A DNA stretch of 63,006 nt from Chryseobacterium lathyri (GTDB lineage Bacteria; Bacteroidota; Bacteroidia; Flavobacteriales; Weeksellaceae), in the NCBI RefSeq assembly GCF_003290185.1, contig NZ_QNFY01000019.1, positions 1 through 63,006 on the forward strand, given 5' to 3'. Shown one piece after another: positions 35,657 to 44,154 of the stretch (its first letter is position 1; each line of letters begins with the position of its first letter). The notes below the pieces were generated by a model that worked only from the letters and a program-made list of their open reading frames with translations, did no database searches and was not told the DNA's origin. The position numbers and the translations under genes were made by a program.

Positions 35657-36775
35657 TTATGAGTTTTTGTGAATGTAACGGGATAGTTTGATTCCAAGGT
35701 CTGTCCATACAATTTTAGGATTTCCATTTCGGGTGAGGTGCAGATCCGCAGTGCTGATCTCTTCCAGAATACTTTCAATATTGGCCCCGCTGATGAATTT
35801 TGAGAATCCTGCCCAGTTGAAGCCGTCTGCATCAATCTTTTTATACACCAGATTTTCGGACTGGTAGTTTTGAAGCAGGGCAAGTCTGAAGATCTCGGAG
35901 CAGTAGTTCAGAAAGTTTTTCTGCTTTTCACGATTCCAGCCTGCAATTTCTCTGGCCCAGAGGATAATACTTTTCAGAAACTGAGGCTTCTTTTTTACCA
36001 TGAATGCATCTCTTACCCATTGTATAAAAAGCTTTTCAAATTCATCGCTTTTATGTCCGGAATTTAAAATCTTCAGGGCTTCATTGAGATCTCCCTGTGC
36101 TTCATGAACAATTTCCCTAATCTTTTCTTCTGAAATTTGAAAATTCTTCTTAAAATAGTTTTCAAGATCTTCATCACTGATTCTTGGAACTTCCACAATC
36201 TGTGTCCTGGAAAGAATGGTGGGAAGAATATCATTGGCCGTTTCAGCAGTAAGAAGAATGAGCGTTTTTGCCGGTGGTTCTTCCAAAAATTTCAGAAACT
36301 TATTCGCGGCAGCTATATTCATTTTATCAGCTCTCCAAACGATCAGGATTTTGGTTCCGCCTTCAAAACTCTTTAAAGCGAACTTCTGGTTCTGGTCATC
36401 AATTTCATCTGCAGAGATAAAAAGCTGTTTGTTTTCAGATTCCAGAAAAGCGGTCCAGTCGTCATAGCTTGCATAGGGAGAAGCCATAATCATTTCCCTG
36501 AAATCCTCAAATTTATTTTTACTTAAAGAATTTTTGTTATCGGTAAAAACGGGGAAACTAAAGTGCAGATCAAGATGATTCAAGTGTTCCACTTTCGAAG
36601 CAGCATGCTCATTTTCCTGGCTGAAGATCTCTTTGGCATACGCCAAAACCATAGGAAATGTCCCATATCCTTCTTTTCCTAAAAAAAGTTGGGCATGGCT
36701 TACCCTGTTTTCAGCAATGCTTTCACGAAGAAGTTTTTTCAGATTTTCCTGTCCGGCGATGTTCTCCCAATTCAT
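35657..36775 (-). CDS. holB: DNA polymerase III subunit delta'
   Basis: The 372-residue clamp-loader subunit begins MNWENIAGQENLKKLLRESI and has the AAA+ core with a degenerate P-loop (HAQLFLGKEGYGTFPMVLAYA). The sensor-1 or SRC region is visible (KFLKFLEEPPAKTLILLTAETANDILPTILSRTQIVEVPR). The C-terminal part is helical. Delta' has a non-functional ATP site in most bacteria, which fits the altered P-loop. It is a single gene, with a 236-bp spacer to the TetR gene. Confidence 0.93.
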   Translation of the reverse strand: MNWENIAGQENLKKLLRESIAENRVSHAQLFLGKEGYGTFPMVLAYAKEIFSQENEHAASKVEHLNHLDLHFSFPVFTDNKNSLSKNKFEDFREMIMASPYASYDDWTAFLESENKQLFISADEIDDQNQKFALKSFEGGTKILIVWRADKMNIAAANKFLKFLEEPPAKTLILLTAETANDILPTILSRTQIVEVPRISDEDLENYFKKNFQISEEKIREIVHEAQGDLNEALKILNSGHKSDEFEKLFIQWVRDAFMVKKKPQFLKSIILWAREIAGWNREKQKNFLNYCSEIFRLALLQNYQSENLVYKKIDADGFNWAGFSKFISGANIESILEEISTADLHLTRNGNPKIVWTDLGIKLSRYIHKNS

Positions 36776-36818
36776 GGCTCAAAGATAAAGAATTTTTGGA
36801 ACGGATGATTTGTGAGAT

Positions 36819-36922
36819 GTGAATTTTGCTTCGCAAGTGAATGGCGGATTTTAGTAATATAATTTATAAATAAGACATAAAAATCATGAACAAAGCGGAT
36901 TCACAATTGACAATTCATCATA
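36819..36922. repeat. Dispersed intergenic repeat, copy near holB
   Basis: The 24 bases at 36819-36842 (GTGAATTTTGCTTCGCAAG then TGAAT) recur exactly at 49356-49379. The far side (36899-36922) contains AATTGACAATTCA, related to the arm at 32333-32345. I read the three as copies of one palindromic repeat family. Confidence 0.6.
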
Positions 36923-37020
36923 ATTATGGCTATTCATCCCCCTTAACAAACTTTAACCACATATAATTTTTACAATTCATTAATATTTAAGATATTTGCG
37001 CATTGTTTTAAAAATAAAGA

Positions 37021-38346
37021 ATGAAAAAAATCTTTGCCGTATCATTCATATCAGTTGGATACTTCCTAAATGCACAGAGTATCAGTAACTCTCCGTATGC
37101 AGCTTATGGAATTGGAGATGTAAAATATGATAATACGATTGAAACTGCCTCTATGGGTGGTATATCTACTGCTTATATCAGTGATTTCACGAGCAGCTTC
37201 AATTTCGCAAACCCTGCGAATAACTCTAATTTCGAGCTTACAAGCATCAGGCTGGAAGCTACCAACGAAAACAATTACTTCAAAACCGATTATAACGATA
37301 CGAAGTCTACCAAGCACTCTACGTATCTTTCTAATATTGCATTGGCATTTCCATTGTCTCCAAAGGTAAAGATGGGATTTTCTTATCAGCCGTACAGTTC
37401 TAAGAGCTATGACATTGTAAATACTATTAAAACCTACGAAACTGTAGATGGAGTTCAAGTATTAAACGGATATTATACTAACCGTTTTAAAGGTAGTGGA
37501 ACCTTGAATACTGCGCAGGCTGCGATTTCATACAAAATCGACCAAAACTTTGCGGTAGGTTTGAGAGCTAATCTTTATTTTGGAAATCTTTATGATCTGA
37601 ACGAGCTTAGATCTTATGATAAAGACGGAGCTTCCAACGCTGAATACATCAACGGTTATGAAACCAAAAACAAGATCAAAAACTTTAACTTCACTCTTGG
37701 GGGTAGCTATCAAAGTCTGAATACCCGTACAGACAGAAAATTAACCATAGGGGCTACAGCTACATTTGGTAATACCAGCAATATGACTACTGATTACACC
37801 AACAGTACTTATGTATATGCTGATGCAGCACAAACGGTTAAAGCTTTGGAAACGATTATAGATCAGAAAAGCACAAGCTCTAAAAATCTTCTTCCATTAC
37901 AGGCATCCTTAGGAGTTGGATATGGGAGTGAAAACCACTGGTTCTTTTCAGGACAGCTGGATTATAAAAAAGGAGAAGACATTTCTTATTTTGGAAAAAC
38001 TTTTGACTTCCAGGATACCTACAGAATTTCTGCCGGGGGATGGTATCTGCCGAATTATAACAACTTCAGAAGCTATTTCTCAAGAGTAACCTACAGATAC
38101 GGGGCGTTCTATGAAAGAGGAAATCTTAAAATAAACGGTACCAGCATCAATAAGTTCGGAGTATCTGCGGGAGTATTGCTTCCATTCAAAACCAGCAGTA
38201 TTACAAGAATGAGCGGTCTTGAACTTGGCTTGGAAGTTGGAAAAAGAGGAACTCTTAATAACAACCTGATCAACCAGAATTTCATCAACTTAAAAGTCGG
38301 CTTCAACTTTGCTGACAGATGGTTCAGAAAGACTCTGTACAACTAA
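37021..38346 (+). CDS. Outer-membrane beta-barrel protein, FadL/PorV-like
   Basis: The 441-residue protein has a signal peptide (MKKIFAVSFISVGYFLNAQ), then NSPYAAYGIGDVKYDNTIETASMGGISTAY, the small-residue-rich N-terminal pattern of FadL/OmpP1-type barrels in Bacteroidota. Alternating aromatic strands end in LKVGFNFADRWFRKTLYN. It lies 1 bp before lptC, so translation is coupled. A link to lipid or LPS handling is possible but only inferred from that. Confidence 0.8.
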   Translation: MKKIFAVSFISVGYFLNAQSISNSPYAAYGIGDVKYDNTIETASMGGISTAYISDFTSSFNFANPANNSNFELTSIRLEATNENNYFKTDYNDTKSTKHSTYLSNIALAFPLSPKVKMGFSYQPYSSKSYDIVNTIKTYETVDGVQVLNGYYTNRFKGSGTLNTAQAAISYKIDQNFAVGLRANLYFGNLYDLNELRSYDKDGASNAEYINGYETKNKIKNFNFTLGGSYQSLNTRTDRKLTIGATATFGNTSNMTTDYTNSTYVYADAAQTVKALETIIDQKSTSSKNLLPLQASLGVGYGSENHWFFSGQLDYKKGEDISYFGKTFDFQDTYRISAGGWYLPNYNNFRSYFSRVTYRYGAFYERGNLKINGTSINKFGVSAGVLLPFKTSSITRMSGLELGLEVGKRGTLNNNLINQNFINLKVGFNFADRWFRKTLYN

Positions 38347-38347
38347 A

Positions 38348-38944
38348 ATGAATTTTTCAATAAAAATATCATATAAAAATATAGCATGCCTTTTTAGTTG
38401 TGCTATATTTTTTATACTGACATCCTGTGAAGAAGATCTCACCAAAGCCAATGGAAACAAAAGCAAGAACTTCCCATCGCAGATCATCAATAACGCTAAT
38501 ATTATACAGAGGGATTCAGGTTTTATATCTTTAAAGGCCAAGGCTCCGATCATTGAAAAATACGAGCTGATCGACAGCCCATATGTTGTGGCTAAAAGAG
38601 GGATCAACATAGAGTTTTATGATAAAAAAAAGCCAAAGGTACCTGGTAAAATTACCGCTAAATATGCCCGTATTTTTGAATATAAAAGATTTTACGAAGC
38701 TAAAGGCGATGTAAGGATTACGACCAATGAAGGGCAGCGATTTGCGATGCAGAGTATTTATTGGGATCAGAAAAAGAAAAGGATCTATACAAAAGATACG
38801 GTATATGTCACTATGGAAGACGGCTCTACCCTGGTTGGTGCCAATGGGATGACAGCCAAAGATGATTTCTCCGAATATACTTTCTTCAACAATTCAGGGG
38901 ATTTCAGTACAAAAAGACTTGAAGAAAAAAAAACACCGCAGTAA
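38348..38944 (+). CDS. lptC: LptC-type LPS-export lipoprotein
   Basis: I use the ATG at 38348 (MNFSIKISYK), 1 bp after the preceding stop; an in-frame Met at 38309 lies inside that gene. The 198-residue protein has a lipoprotein signal (FFILTSCEED) and the LptC/OstA-like beta-jellyroll: KAPIIEKYELIDSPYVVAKRGINIEFYD, ARIFEYKRFYEAKGDVRITTNEG, YTKDTVYVTMEDGSTLVGANGM. LptC passes LPS from the inner-membrane LptBFG complex to LptA. In Bacteroidota LptC is often a lipoprotein, not an anchored helix protein. Confidence 0.85.
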   Translation: MNFSIKISYKNIACLFSCAIFFILTSCEEDLTKANGNKSKNFPSQIINNANIIQRDSGFISLKAKAPIIEKYELIDSPYVVAKRGINIEFYDKKKPKVPGKITAKYARIFEYKRFYEAKGDVRITTNEGQRFAMQSIYWDQKKKRIYTKDTVYVTMEDGSTLVGANGMTAKDDFSEYTFFNNSGDFSTKRLEEKKTPQ

Positions 38945-38945
38945 T

Positions 38946-39989
38946 ATGAAAGTTCAGGCTATTGGACTCATGTCCGGAACCAGTCTGGATGGTCTGGATA
39001 TCTGTTTTGCCGCTTTTGAAAAAAAGAAGGATTGGAATTTTCAGATCATAAAGGCTGAAACCCTTCCCTATTCTCAAAACTGGGAAGAAAAACTCAGAAA
39101 TTCGATTCATTTACCTTCGGAAGAATTACTGGAACTTCATTCGGAATATGGTTTTTATCTAGGACAGAGTGTCAGGGAGTTTATTGACCGTAATCATCTT
39201 GAAAATATTGATCTGATCGCCTCTCATGGCCACACTGTTTTTCACCAGCCTAAAAAGAAATTCACCCTCCAGATTGGAGATGGAAGAGCCATCAAAATAG
39301 AAACAGGGCTTCCTGTTATTTATGATTTCAGAAGCCAGGACGTGTTGATGGGAGGAAACGGAGCACCTTTAGTTCCCATCGGGGACGAACTTCTTTTCTC
39401 TGAATATGATGCCTGCCTGAATCTTGGCGGATTTTCCAATATTTCTCTAAAGCAGGAAGGCAAAAGAATAGCTTTTGATATTGCTCCTGTCAATATTGTC
39501 CTGAACAGGCTTGCTCAGAAATTCAATAAAAACTTTGACGAAAATGGTGATTTTGCAAGAAAAGGCAAGCTCCACGATGATCTTTTAGCCAAGCTTAATT
39601 CCTTAGATTTTTACAAGCTGTATCATCCTAAATCTTTAGGAGTTGAATGGTGCAATGAGACTATCTTCCCACTTTTGGAAGGCATTAAAACTGAAGATGC
39701 CATAGCTACTTTCACTGAGCATGTGGCCCAGCAGATCTCAAATGTTATTAACTTAAACCATTTACAAAACGTCCTATGCACCGGTGGAGGCAGCTATAAT
39801 ATCTGTCTTATCGAAAAGATCAGGGAAAAAACAGAATTTACGGTTATCATTCCGGAAAGGCAGATCATTGACCACAAAGAAGCGCTGATCTTTGCCTTTA
39901 TGGGAGTTTTAAGGATGAACAATGAAATCAATGTCCTTTCTTCTGCAACCGGCAGTACCAGAGATCACAGCTCAGGTGTGTGGGCATAA
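38946..39989 (+). CDS. anmK: Anhydro-N-acetylmuramic acid kinase
   Basis: The true start is at 38946, 1 bp after lptC, giving 347 residues that begin MKVQAIGLMSGTSLDGLDIC, the signature of the family. Further motifs are LIASHGHTVFHQP, GNGAPLVPIGDELLF, CLNLGGFSNIS and CTGGGSYN, all in the ASKHA kinase fold. The enzyme phosphorylates and opens anhydroMurNAc released during cell-wall turnover so that it can be reused. It is coupled to the barrel-lptC genes. Confidence 0.95.
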   Translation: MKVQAIGLMSGTSLDGLDICFAAFEKKKDWNFQIIKAETLPYSQNWEEKLRNSIHLPSEELLELHSEYGFYLGQSVREFIDRNHLENIDLIASHGHTVFHQPKKKFTLQIGDGRAIKIETGLPVIYDFRSQDVLMGGNGAPLVPIGDELLFSEYDACLNLGGFSNISLKQEGKRIAFDIAPVNIVLNRLAQKFNKNFDENGDFARKGKLHDDLLAKLNSLDFYKLYHPKSLGVEWCNETIFPLLEGIKTEDAIATFTEHVAQQISNVINLNHLQNVLCTGGGSYNICLIEKIREKTEFTVIIPERQIIDHKEALIFAFMGVLRMNNEINVLSSATGSTRDHSSGVWA

Positions 39990-40018
39990 AAAAACCTCCA
40001 TTGCTGAAGGTCTTCATA

Positions 40019-40408
40019 TTATTTGTAAGCTTCGATTTTATCTGTCAGTGTATTGATAAAGTTTTGAAGCGGTTTTTCTACCATCATTTTTATAAAAGGA
40101 TTAAATTTCCCTTCAAAAAGCATCTGAACTTCAGTTTGACTTTCATTGATAGAGTTTAAAGCCGCTGTTAAGGTAAAATCCAGACTTGAGCTTGCAGACT
40201 TTAAAACGGCTTTCTGCTCATTCACTTCATCTATTTTCAGAGCAATTTCAGGCATTCCCTGAAGACCGAATTTGAATCCATTATCTCTGGTTTCAAATTT
40301 CTGAAGACCGTCCGGCATAAAATCTTTATAGTTTTCAGGCGATTTCAATATTTCAGACAAGTCTTTAGATGATTTATTGACAATAATCTTTCGTCCTTCT
40401 AAATTCAT
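40019..40408 (-). CDS. SRPBCC/START-like protein
   Basis: This 129-residue protein has the pattern of a small helix-grip fold: a first strand and helix (KDLSEILKSPENYKDFMP), several strands with charged faces (FKFGLQGMPEIALKIDE; TEVQMLFEGKFNPFIK) and a long last helix (KPLQNFINTLTDKIEAYK). Such proteins bind hydrophobic ligands. No motif gives the ligand. It converges with anmK (29 bp apart) and diverges from the Nudix gene. Confidence 0.75.
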   Translation of the reverse strand: MNLEGRKIIVNKSSKDLSEILKSPENYKDFMPDGLQKFETRDNGFKFGLQGMPEIALKIDEVNEQKAVLKSASSSLDFTLTAALNSINESQTEVQMLFEGKFNPFIKMMVEKPLQNFINTLTDKIEAYK

Positions 40409-40448
40409 TTTTTATTTTTGTATTTAAATTCTTAATTCTTACAAATAT

Positions 40449-41060
40449 ATGTATAAAGTTTTTGTGAACGAAAAAAAATTATTAGTGTCTAAGCATCCCG
40501 AGCCTCTTGAAAAAGAACTTAGGTACGAAAGTTTCACAACTTTAGAGATTGCATTGGATCTTTTGGAAAATACTTCTGTGAAAGAACTTAATGTTTTCGG
40601 TGAGAATATTGAAGAAATCTGGAGCGAATTCCAGAAGCTTTTCAGAATCATAGAAGCGGCAGGTGGCCTGGTCAGCAACCCTGATGGAAAGCTACTTTTT
40701 ATTAAGAGGTTAGGTAAATGGGATCTACCCAAGGGTAAAATGGAAAAAGGTGAATCCCGAGAAGAGTCGGCGGTAAGAGAGATTGAAGAAGAAACCGGAC
40801 TAAAAGATGTGGAGCTGGTAAAATTCATCAATACAACTTACCACATCTATATTGAAAGAAACGGTGAAAAAATCCTTAAATGCACGCATTGGTTTGAAAT
40901 GAACTTCAAGGGTGAAGACACCTCAAAACCTCAGATAGAAGAAGGAATTACAGAAGTTGCCTGGAAAAACACCACTCAGATCGAAAATGAAGTTTTCCCA
41001 AGCACTTTCCAAAATATTAAGCTGATCGTAAAAGAATTCTGGAATTCAAAGCTTAAATAA
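40449..41060 (+). CDS. Nudix hydrolase
   Basis: The 203-residue enzyme has the complete Nudix box GKMEKGE-x7-REIEEETGL (about residues 97-119). The Glu residues of REIEEE bind Mg2+ for hydrolysis of a nucleoside diphosphate linked to X. An N-terminal domain of about 70 residues precedes it and may set the specificity. The substrate is not visible from sequence. Its 3' end overlaps the 3' end of murF by 8 bp, tail to tail. Confidence 0.9.
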   Translation: MYKVFVNEKKLLVSKHPEPLEKELRYESFTTLEIALDLLENTSVKELNVFGENIEEIWSEFQKLFRIIEAAGGLVSNPDGKLLFIKRLGKWDLPKGKMEKGESREESAVREIEEETGLKDVELVKFINTTYHIYIERNGEKILKCTHWFEMNFKGEDTSKPQIEEGITEVAWKNTTQIENEVFPSTFQNIKLIVKEFWNSKLK

Positions 41061-42324
41061 ATTCGATAGACTTTTCAAGAGCAATTCCCCTTGAACCTTT
41101 TAACAGAATATTTTCAGCGTGGATTTTATTCTGTTTAAGGTATTCTATCAATTCTGCCGTATTTTCGAAAGACAGCGATGAAGAATTGACTGCTTTAAAA
41201 TGCTTTCCTACCGTAATGATTTGGTCAAAAGCTAATTCCTGGGCAAGCTTTAAGATATTTCGATGTTCTTTTTCACTCTCCTCACCCAATTCAAGCATAT
41301 CACCAATAATGATGGTCTTACTGCCTTCAAAAGTTACAAAATTATGCAGTGAGGCAGTCATAGAGCTTGGATTGGCATTGTAGGTATCCAGAACTAATGT
41401 TGTATTTTCTTTTTTTACAACCTGCGAACGCATATTGGTCGGAGTATAGTTTTCAACAGCATGTTTTATTCTTTCAAAGCTGATCTCAAAATAAAGACCA
41501 AGACTGGCTGCTGCACATAAATTGGTAAAATTATATTCTCCAGTCAGTTTAGAAACAGCTTTCATACCCTGATAGTCTAGCCCTACAAAGTGTTCTTCGG
41601 AAAACAACCCGAACTGATAATCAGAAGTACCTTTCCCAAAGGTAATTTTGGGTGTATAGTTTTCTGTTTTTTCTGCCTGTATCGGATCATTTTCATTGAC
41701 AACAATAGTCTGATTATGATTTTTCAAATAATCATACAGCTCAGATTTCCCTTTGATCACGCCATCAAATCCACCGAAGCCTTCCAGATGGGCTTTTCCA
41801 AAGTTGGTAATATATCCAAAATCCGGCTGTGCAATGGTACATAAAAGCTCAATCTCTTTCTGGTGATTGGCTCCCATTTCTACCACTGCCATCTCATGCT
41901 CAGGCTTAATGGAAAGAATCGTTAACGGAACTCCAATGTGGTTATTTAAATTTCCGGAAGTATACTGTACATTGAACTTCTCAGAAAGCACTGCATGGAT
42001 AATCTCCTTGGTCGTTGTTTTTCCATTACTTCCCGTAAGTCCGATAACAGGGATTTTAAGCTGATTTCTATGGTGAACTGCAAGCTGCTGCAGAAACTCC
42101 AGCGTAGAAGGAACATAGAAAATATTTCTATCCTTATTTTCAAATTCCTGTTTCTCCACAATCACTGCCAGAGCTCCGTCATCAGCAGCTTTTTCTGCCA
42201 GGGTTGCAGCATTGAAATTTTCACCGGAAAAGGCAAAGAAAATATCATTCTTGCTGACTTTTCTACTGTCAATCGTCACTTTATCTGACTGTAAAAATAA
42301 AGGATAAAACTGTTCTATATTCAT
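41053..42324 (-). CDS. murF: UDP-MurNAc-tripeptide-D-Ala-D-Ala ligase
   Basis: The 423-residue Mur ligase has the P-loop GLTGSNGKTTTKE (about residues 95-107), the central motif VVEMGANHQKEI, the GEYNFTNLCAAASLG region and the C-terminal LDTYNANPSSMTASL. It adds D-Ala-D-Ala to the peptidoglycan precursor in the cytoplasm. It lies downstream of gldJ on the same strand, separated by a strong terminator. The murF-gldJ-porU-porV order is one I recall from other Flavobacteriia. Confidence 0.94.
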   Translation of the reverse strand: MNIEQFYPLFLQSDKVTIDSRKVSKNDIFFAFSGENFNAATLAEKAADDGALAVIVEKQEFENKDRNIFYVPSTLEFLQQLAVHHRNQLKIPVIGLTGSNGKTTTKEIIHAVLSEKFNVQYTSGNLNNHIGVPLTILSIKPEHEMAVVEMGANHQKEIELLCTIAQPDFGYITNFGKAHLEGFGGFDGVIKGKSELYDYLKNHNQTIVVNENDPIQAEKTENYTPKITFGKGTSDYQFGLFSEEHFVGLDYQGMKAVSKLTGEYNFTNLCAAASLGLYFEISFERIKHAVENYTPTNMRSQVVKKENTTLVLDTYNANPSSMTASLHNFVTFEGSKTIIIGDMLELGEESEKEHRNILKLAQELAFDQIITVGKHFKAVNSSSLSFENTAELIEYLKQNKIHAENILLKGSRGIALEKSIEFI

Positions 42325-42336
42325 AGTTCAAAAATA

Positions 42337-42368
42337 AAAAAACCTTCCGGAAATCCGGAAGGTTTTTT
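42337..42368. terminator. Hairpin terminator between gldJ and murF
   Basis: AAAAAACCTTCCGGA and its exact complement flank a two-base centre. It lies 20 bp beyond the gldJ stop, so gldJ and murF are probably separate transcripts. Confidence 0.88.
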
Positions 42369-42388
42369 ATAAGTATTTTTTGATAATA

Positions 42389-43990
42389 TTATCTTCTAGT
42401 TCTGCCTTTATCGTTAGCTCTAGCATCCTGTGCAACACGGAAGCCAATCCATCCATAAGCCTTACCTTCGTTTTTATATCTTCTTTGTCCCGGATCCAAC
42501 CAATATGCTGTATCCTGCCAAGAACCACCTTTTACCACTCTTACGTCATTAGACACTGCAGAGGTTCTGTCTCTGGTATCTTTCTGAAGTTTCACTCTTC
42601 CTCCTGCATCTACAACAAACCTTCTCTGAGGAGCATTGTACATATCAAATGAAGAAGCCGAATCTGAAGCTCTGTAATATTCTAAAGAAGACTGTCTGTC
42701 ACCATCTCTGTAGTTTCTGTGATCAGCAACGGTTTCTCTTTCAAACTGTCCTGGAAGACCTCTGTATACTAATCTACCATCTGATAAGGTATCATACTTG
42801 ATTGTACCTTCGTCGATCATTTTGTAAGTTCCGTCACCGTTTCTTACAATAGCCTGAGGCATATTTCCTCTATAGTAGTTGAAATCGTTGAAGTCTTCAT
42901 CAATAATTGGTCTGTACACGTCAGCCGTCCATTCAGAAACGTTTCCATACATACCGTAGATTCCAAGATCATTAGAAGGATATTGTCTTACGTCTGCTGT
43001 TTGTGCAGCTCCGTCATTTTTCCATCCTGCAATACCGGAATAGTCACCTTTTCCCATTTTGAAGTTTTCAAGGAACATTCCTTTATCTCTTCCTTTGGTA
43101 CCTCTTAATCTTTCGATTTCAGGCTTTTTACCAAGGTATTGATTGTATTCTCTGTTTTTAGCCATACCAAGAGCAGCATATTCCCATTCCACTTCTGTAG
43201 GAAGTCTGAATTTCTGAACCATTGAAGCATTTGGGGCTCTGTTTGCAGAAAGAAGTCTCTGGTTGGTTGTTTTCATACCAGATTTTTGCTGCATTCTTTT
43301 CTCGTTGATGTATCCCTGCATTTCCGGATCATTCGCTTTGAATTTATCCATATTGAATGCAGTTCCACCCTGGTTATTGGATTCGTTGATATACAAATCT
43401 TTAGCAATAACTCCGGCTTGCATTAAAGCTTTTTCATTCGCTCTGTCTGTAAGCCATTCACAGTATCTGTTCGCCTGAGTCCAGGAAACGCCTACTACCG
43501 GGTAGTAATCGAATTCCGGGGAACGAAGATACGTTTCATTATAATCGTTTCTAGCTAGTTTGTTGTCCCATAAGAGAGTATCTGGCAAAGCGCCGTTATA
43601 GATCTCCTTGAAGCTAGGGTCACTTGGTGGAAATACATACTTCAACCATGTAAGGTATTCGCGGTATTCGTAGTTAGTAATTTCTGTTTCTCCGATGAAG
43701 AATGAACTTACCTGCATTCTGCGCGGTGTGTTATTCCAATCATGCATAACATCATCTTTCACTAATCCCATTGTAAAAGTTCCACCTTCTACATATACCA
43801 TTCCTGGCCACCCCTTCTGTTTTTGTTGCTTTCCTGCAAAAAACCAACCTTGTTTTTCGTTTGGTTTCCAACCCGTCTTGCTGACAAATTTTTTAGTACC
43901 GCCTCCTTTGCTGGTCCCGGATCCGCCACAGCTGGTTAATGCAAGTGTAGAACTTAATGCTATTAATGAAAACAACTTTAGTTTTTTCAT
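42389..43990 (-). CDS. gldJ: GldJ, type IX secretion/gliding lipoprotein
   Basis: I place the start at 43990 (MKKLKLFSLIALSSTLALTSC), which gives a proper lipoprotein signal with lipidated Cys21 and 533 residues. The in-frame Met 30 codons upstream adds an implausible leader. The fold is that of formylglycine-generating-enzyme-like proteins: MVYVEGGTFTMG, VVGVSWTQANRYCEWL, FRLPTEVEWEYAA and a final WIGFRVAQD. GldJ stabilises the outer-membrane ring with GldK and is needed for type IX secretion. Chryseobacterium does not glide but keeps the gene for secretion. Confidence 0.94.
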   Translation of the reverse strand: MKKLKLFSLIALSSTLALTSCGGSGTSKGGGTKKFVSKTGWKPNEKQGWFFAGKQQKQKGWPGMVYVEGGTFTMGLVKDDVMHDWNNTPRRMQVSSFFIGETEITNYEYREYLTWLKYVFPPSDPSFKEIYNGALPDTLLWDNKLARNDYNETYLRSPEFDYYPVVGVSWTQANRYCEWLTDRANEKALMQAGVIAKDLYINESNNQGGTAFNMDKFKANDPEMQGYINEKRMQQKSGMKTTNQRLLSANRAPNASMVQKFRLPTEVEWEYAALGMAKNREYNQYLGKKPEIERLRGTKGRDKGMFLENFKMGKGDYSGIAGWKNDGAAQTADVRQYPSNDLGIYGMYGNVSEWTADVYRPIIDEDFNDFNYYRGNMPQAIVRNGDGTYKMIDEGTIKYDTLSDGRLVYRGLPGQFERETVADHRNYRDGDRQSSLEYYRASDSASSFDMYNAPQRRFVVDAGGRVKLQKDTRDRTSAVSNDVRVVKGGSWQDTAYWLDPGQRRYKNEGKAYGWIGFRVAQDARANDKGRTRR

Positions 43991-44154
43991 AGTCGATATA
44001 AATATTTTCAAAGTACAAAGAAAAAATAAATTATTCAATAAATCAAGTAAACATTTGATTTTTTTGAAAAACGTTAACAAATTAATTTTATTGTATCACA
44101 ATTTAATTCTAAAATTTTCATTTTATTTGTAATTCAGAAATTTCAATAATAAAC

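Noticed and set aside
39990..40018. Possible terminator between anmK and the SRPBCC gene
   Set aside because: Only a four-base stem (ACCT/AGGT) is visible, too weak to call although an A-run is present.
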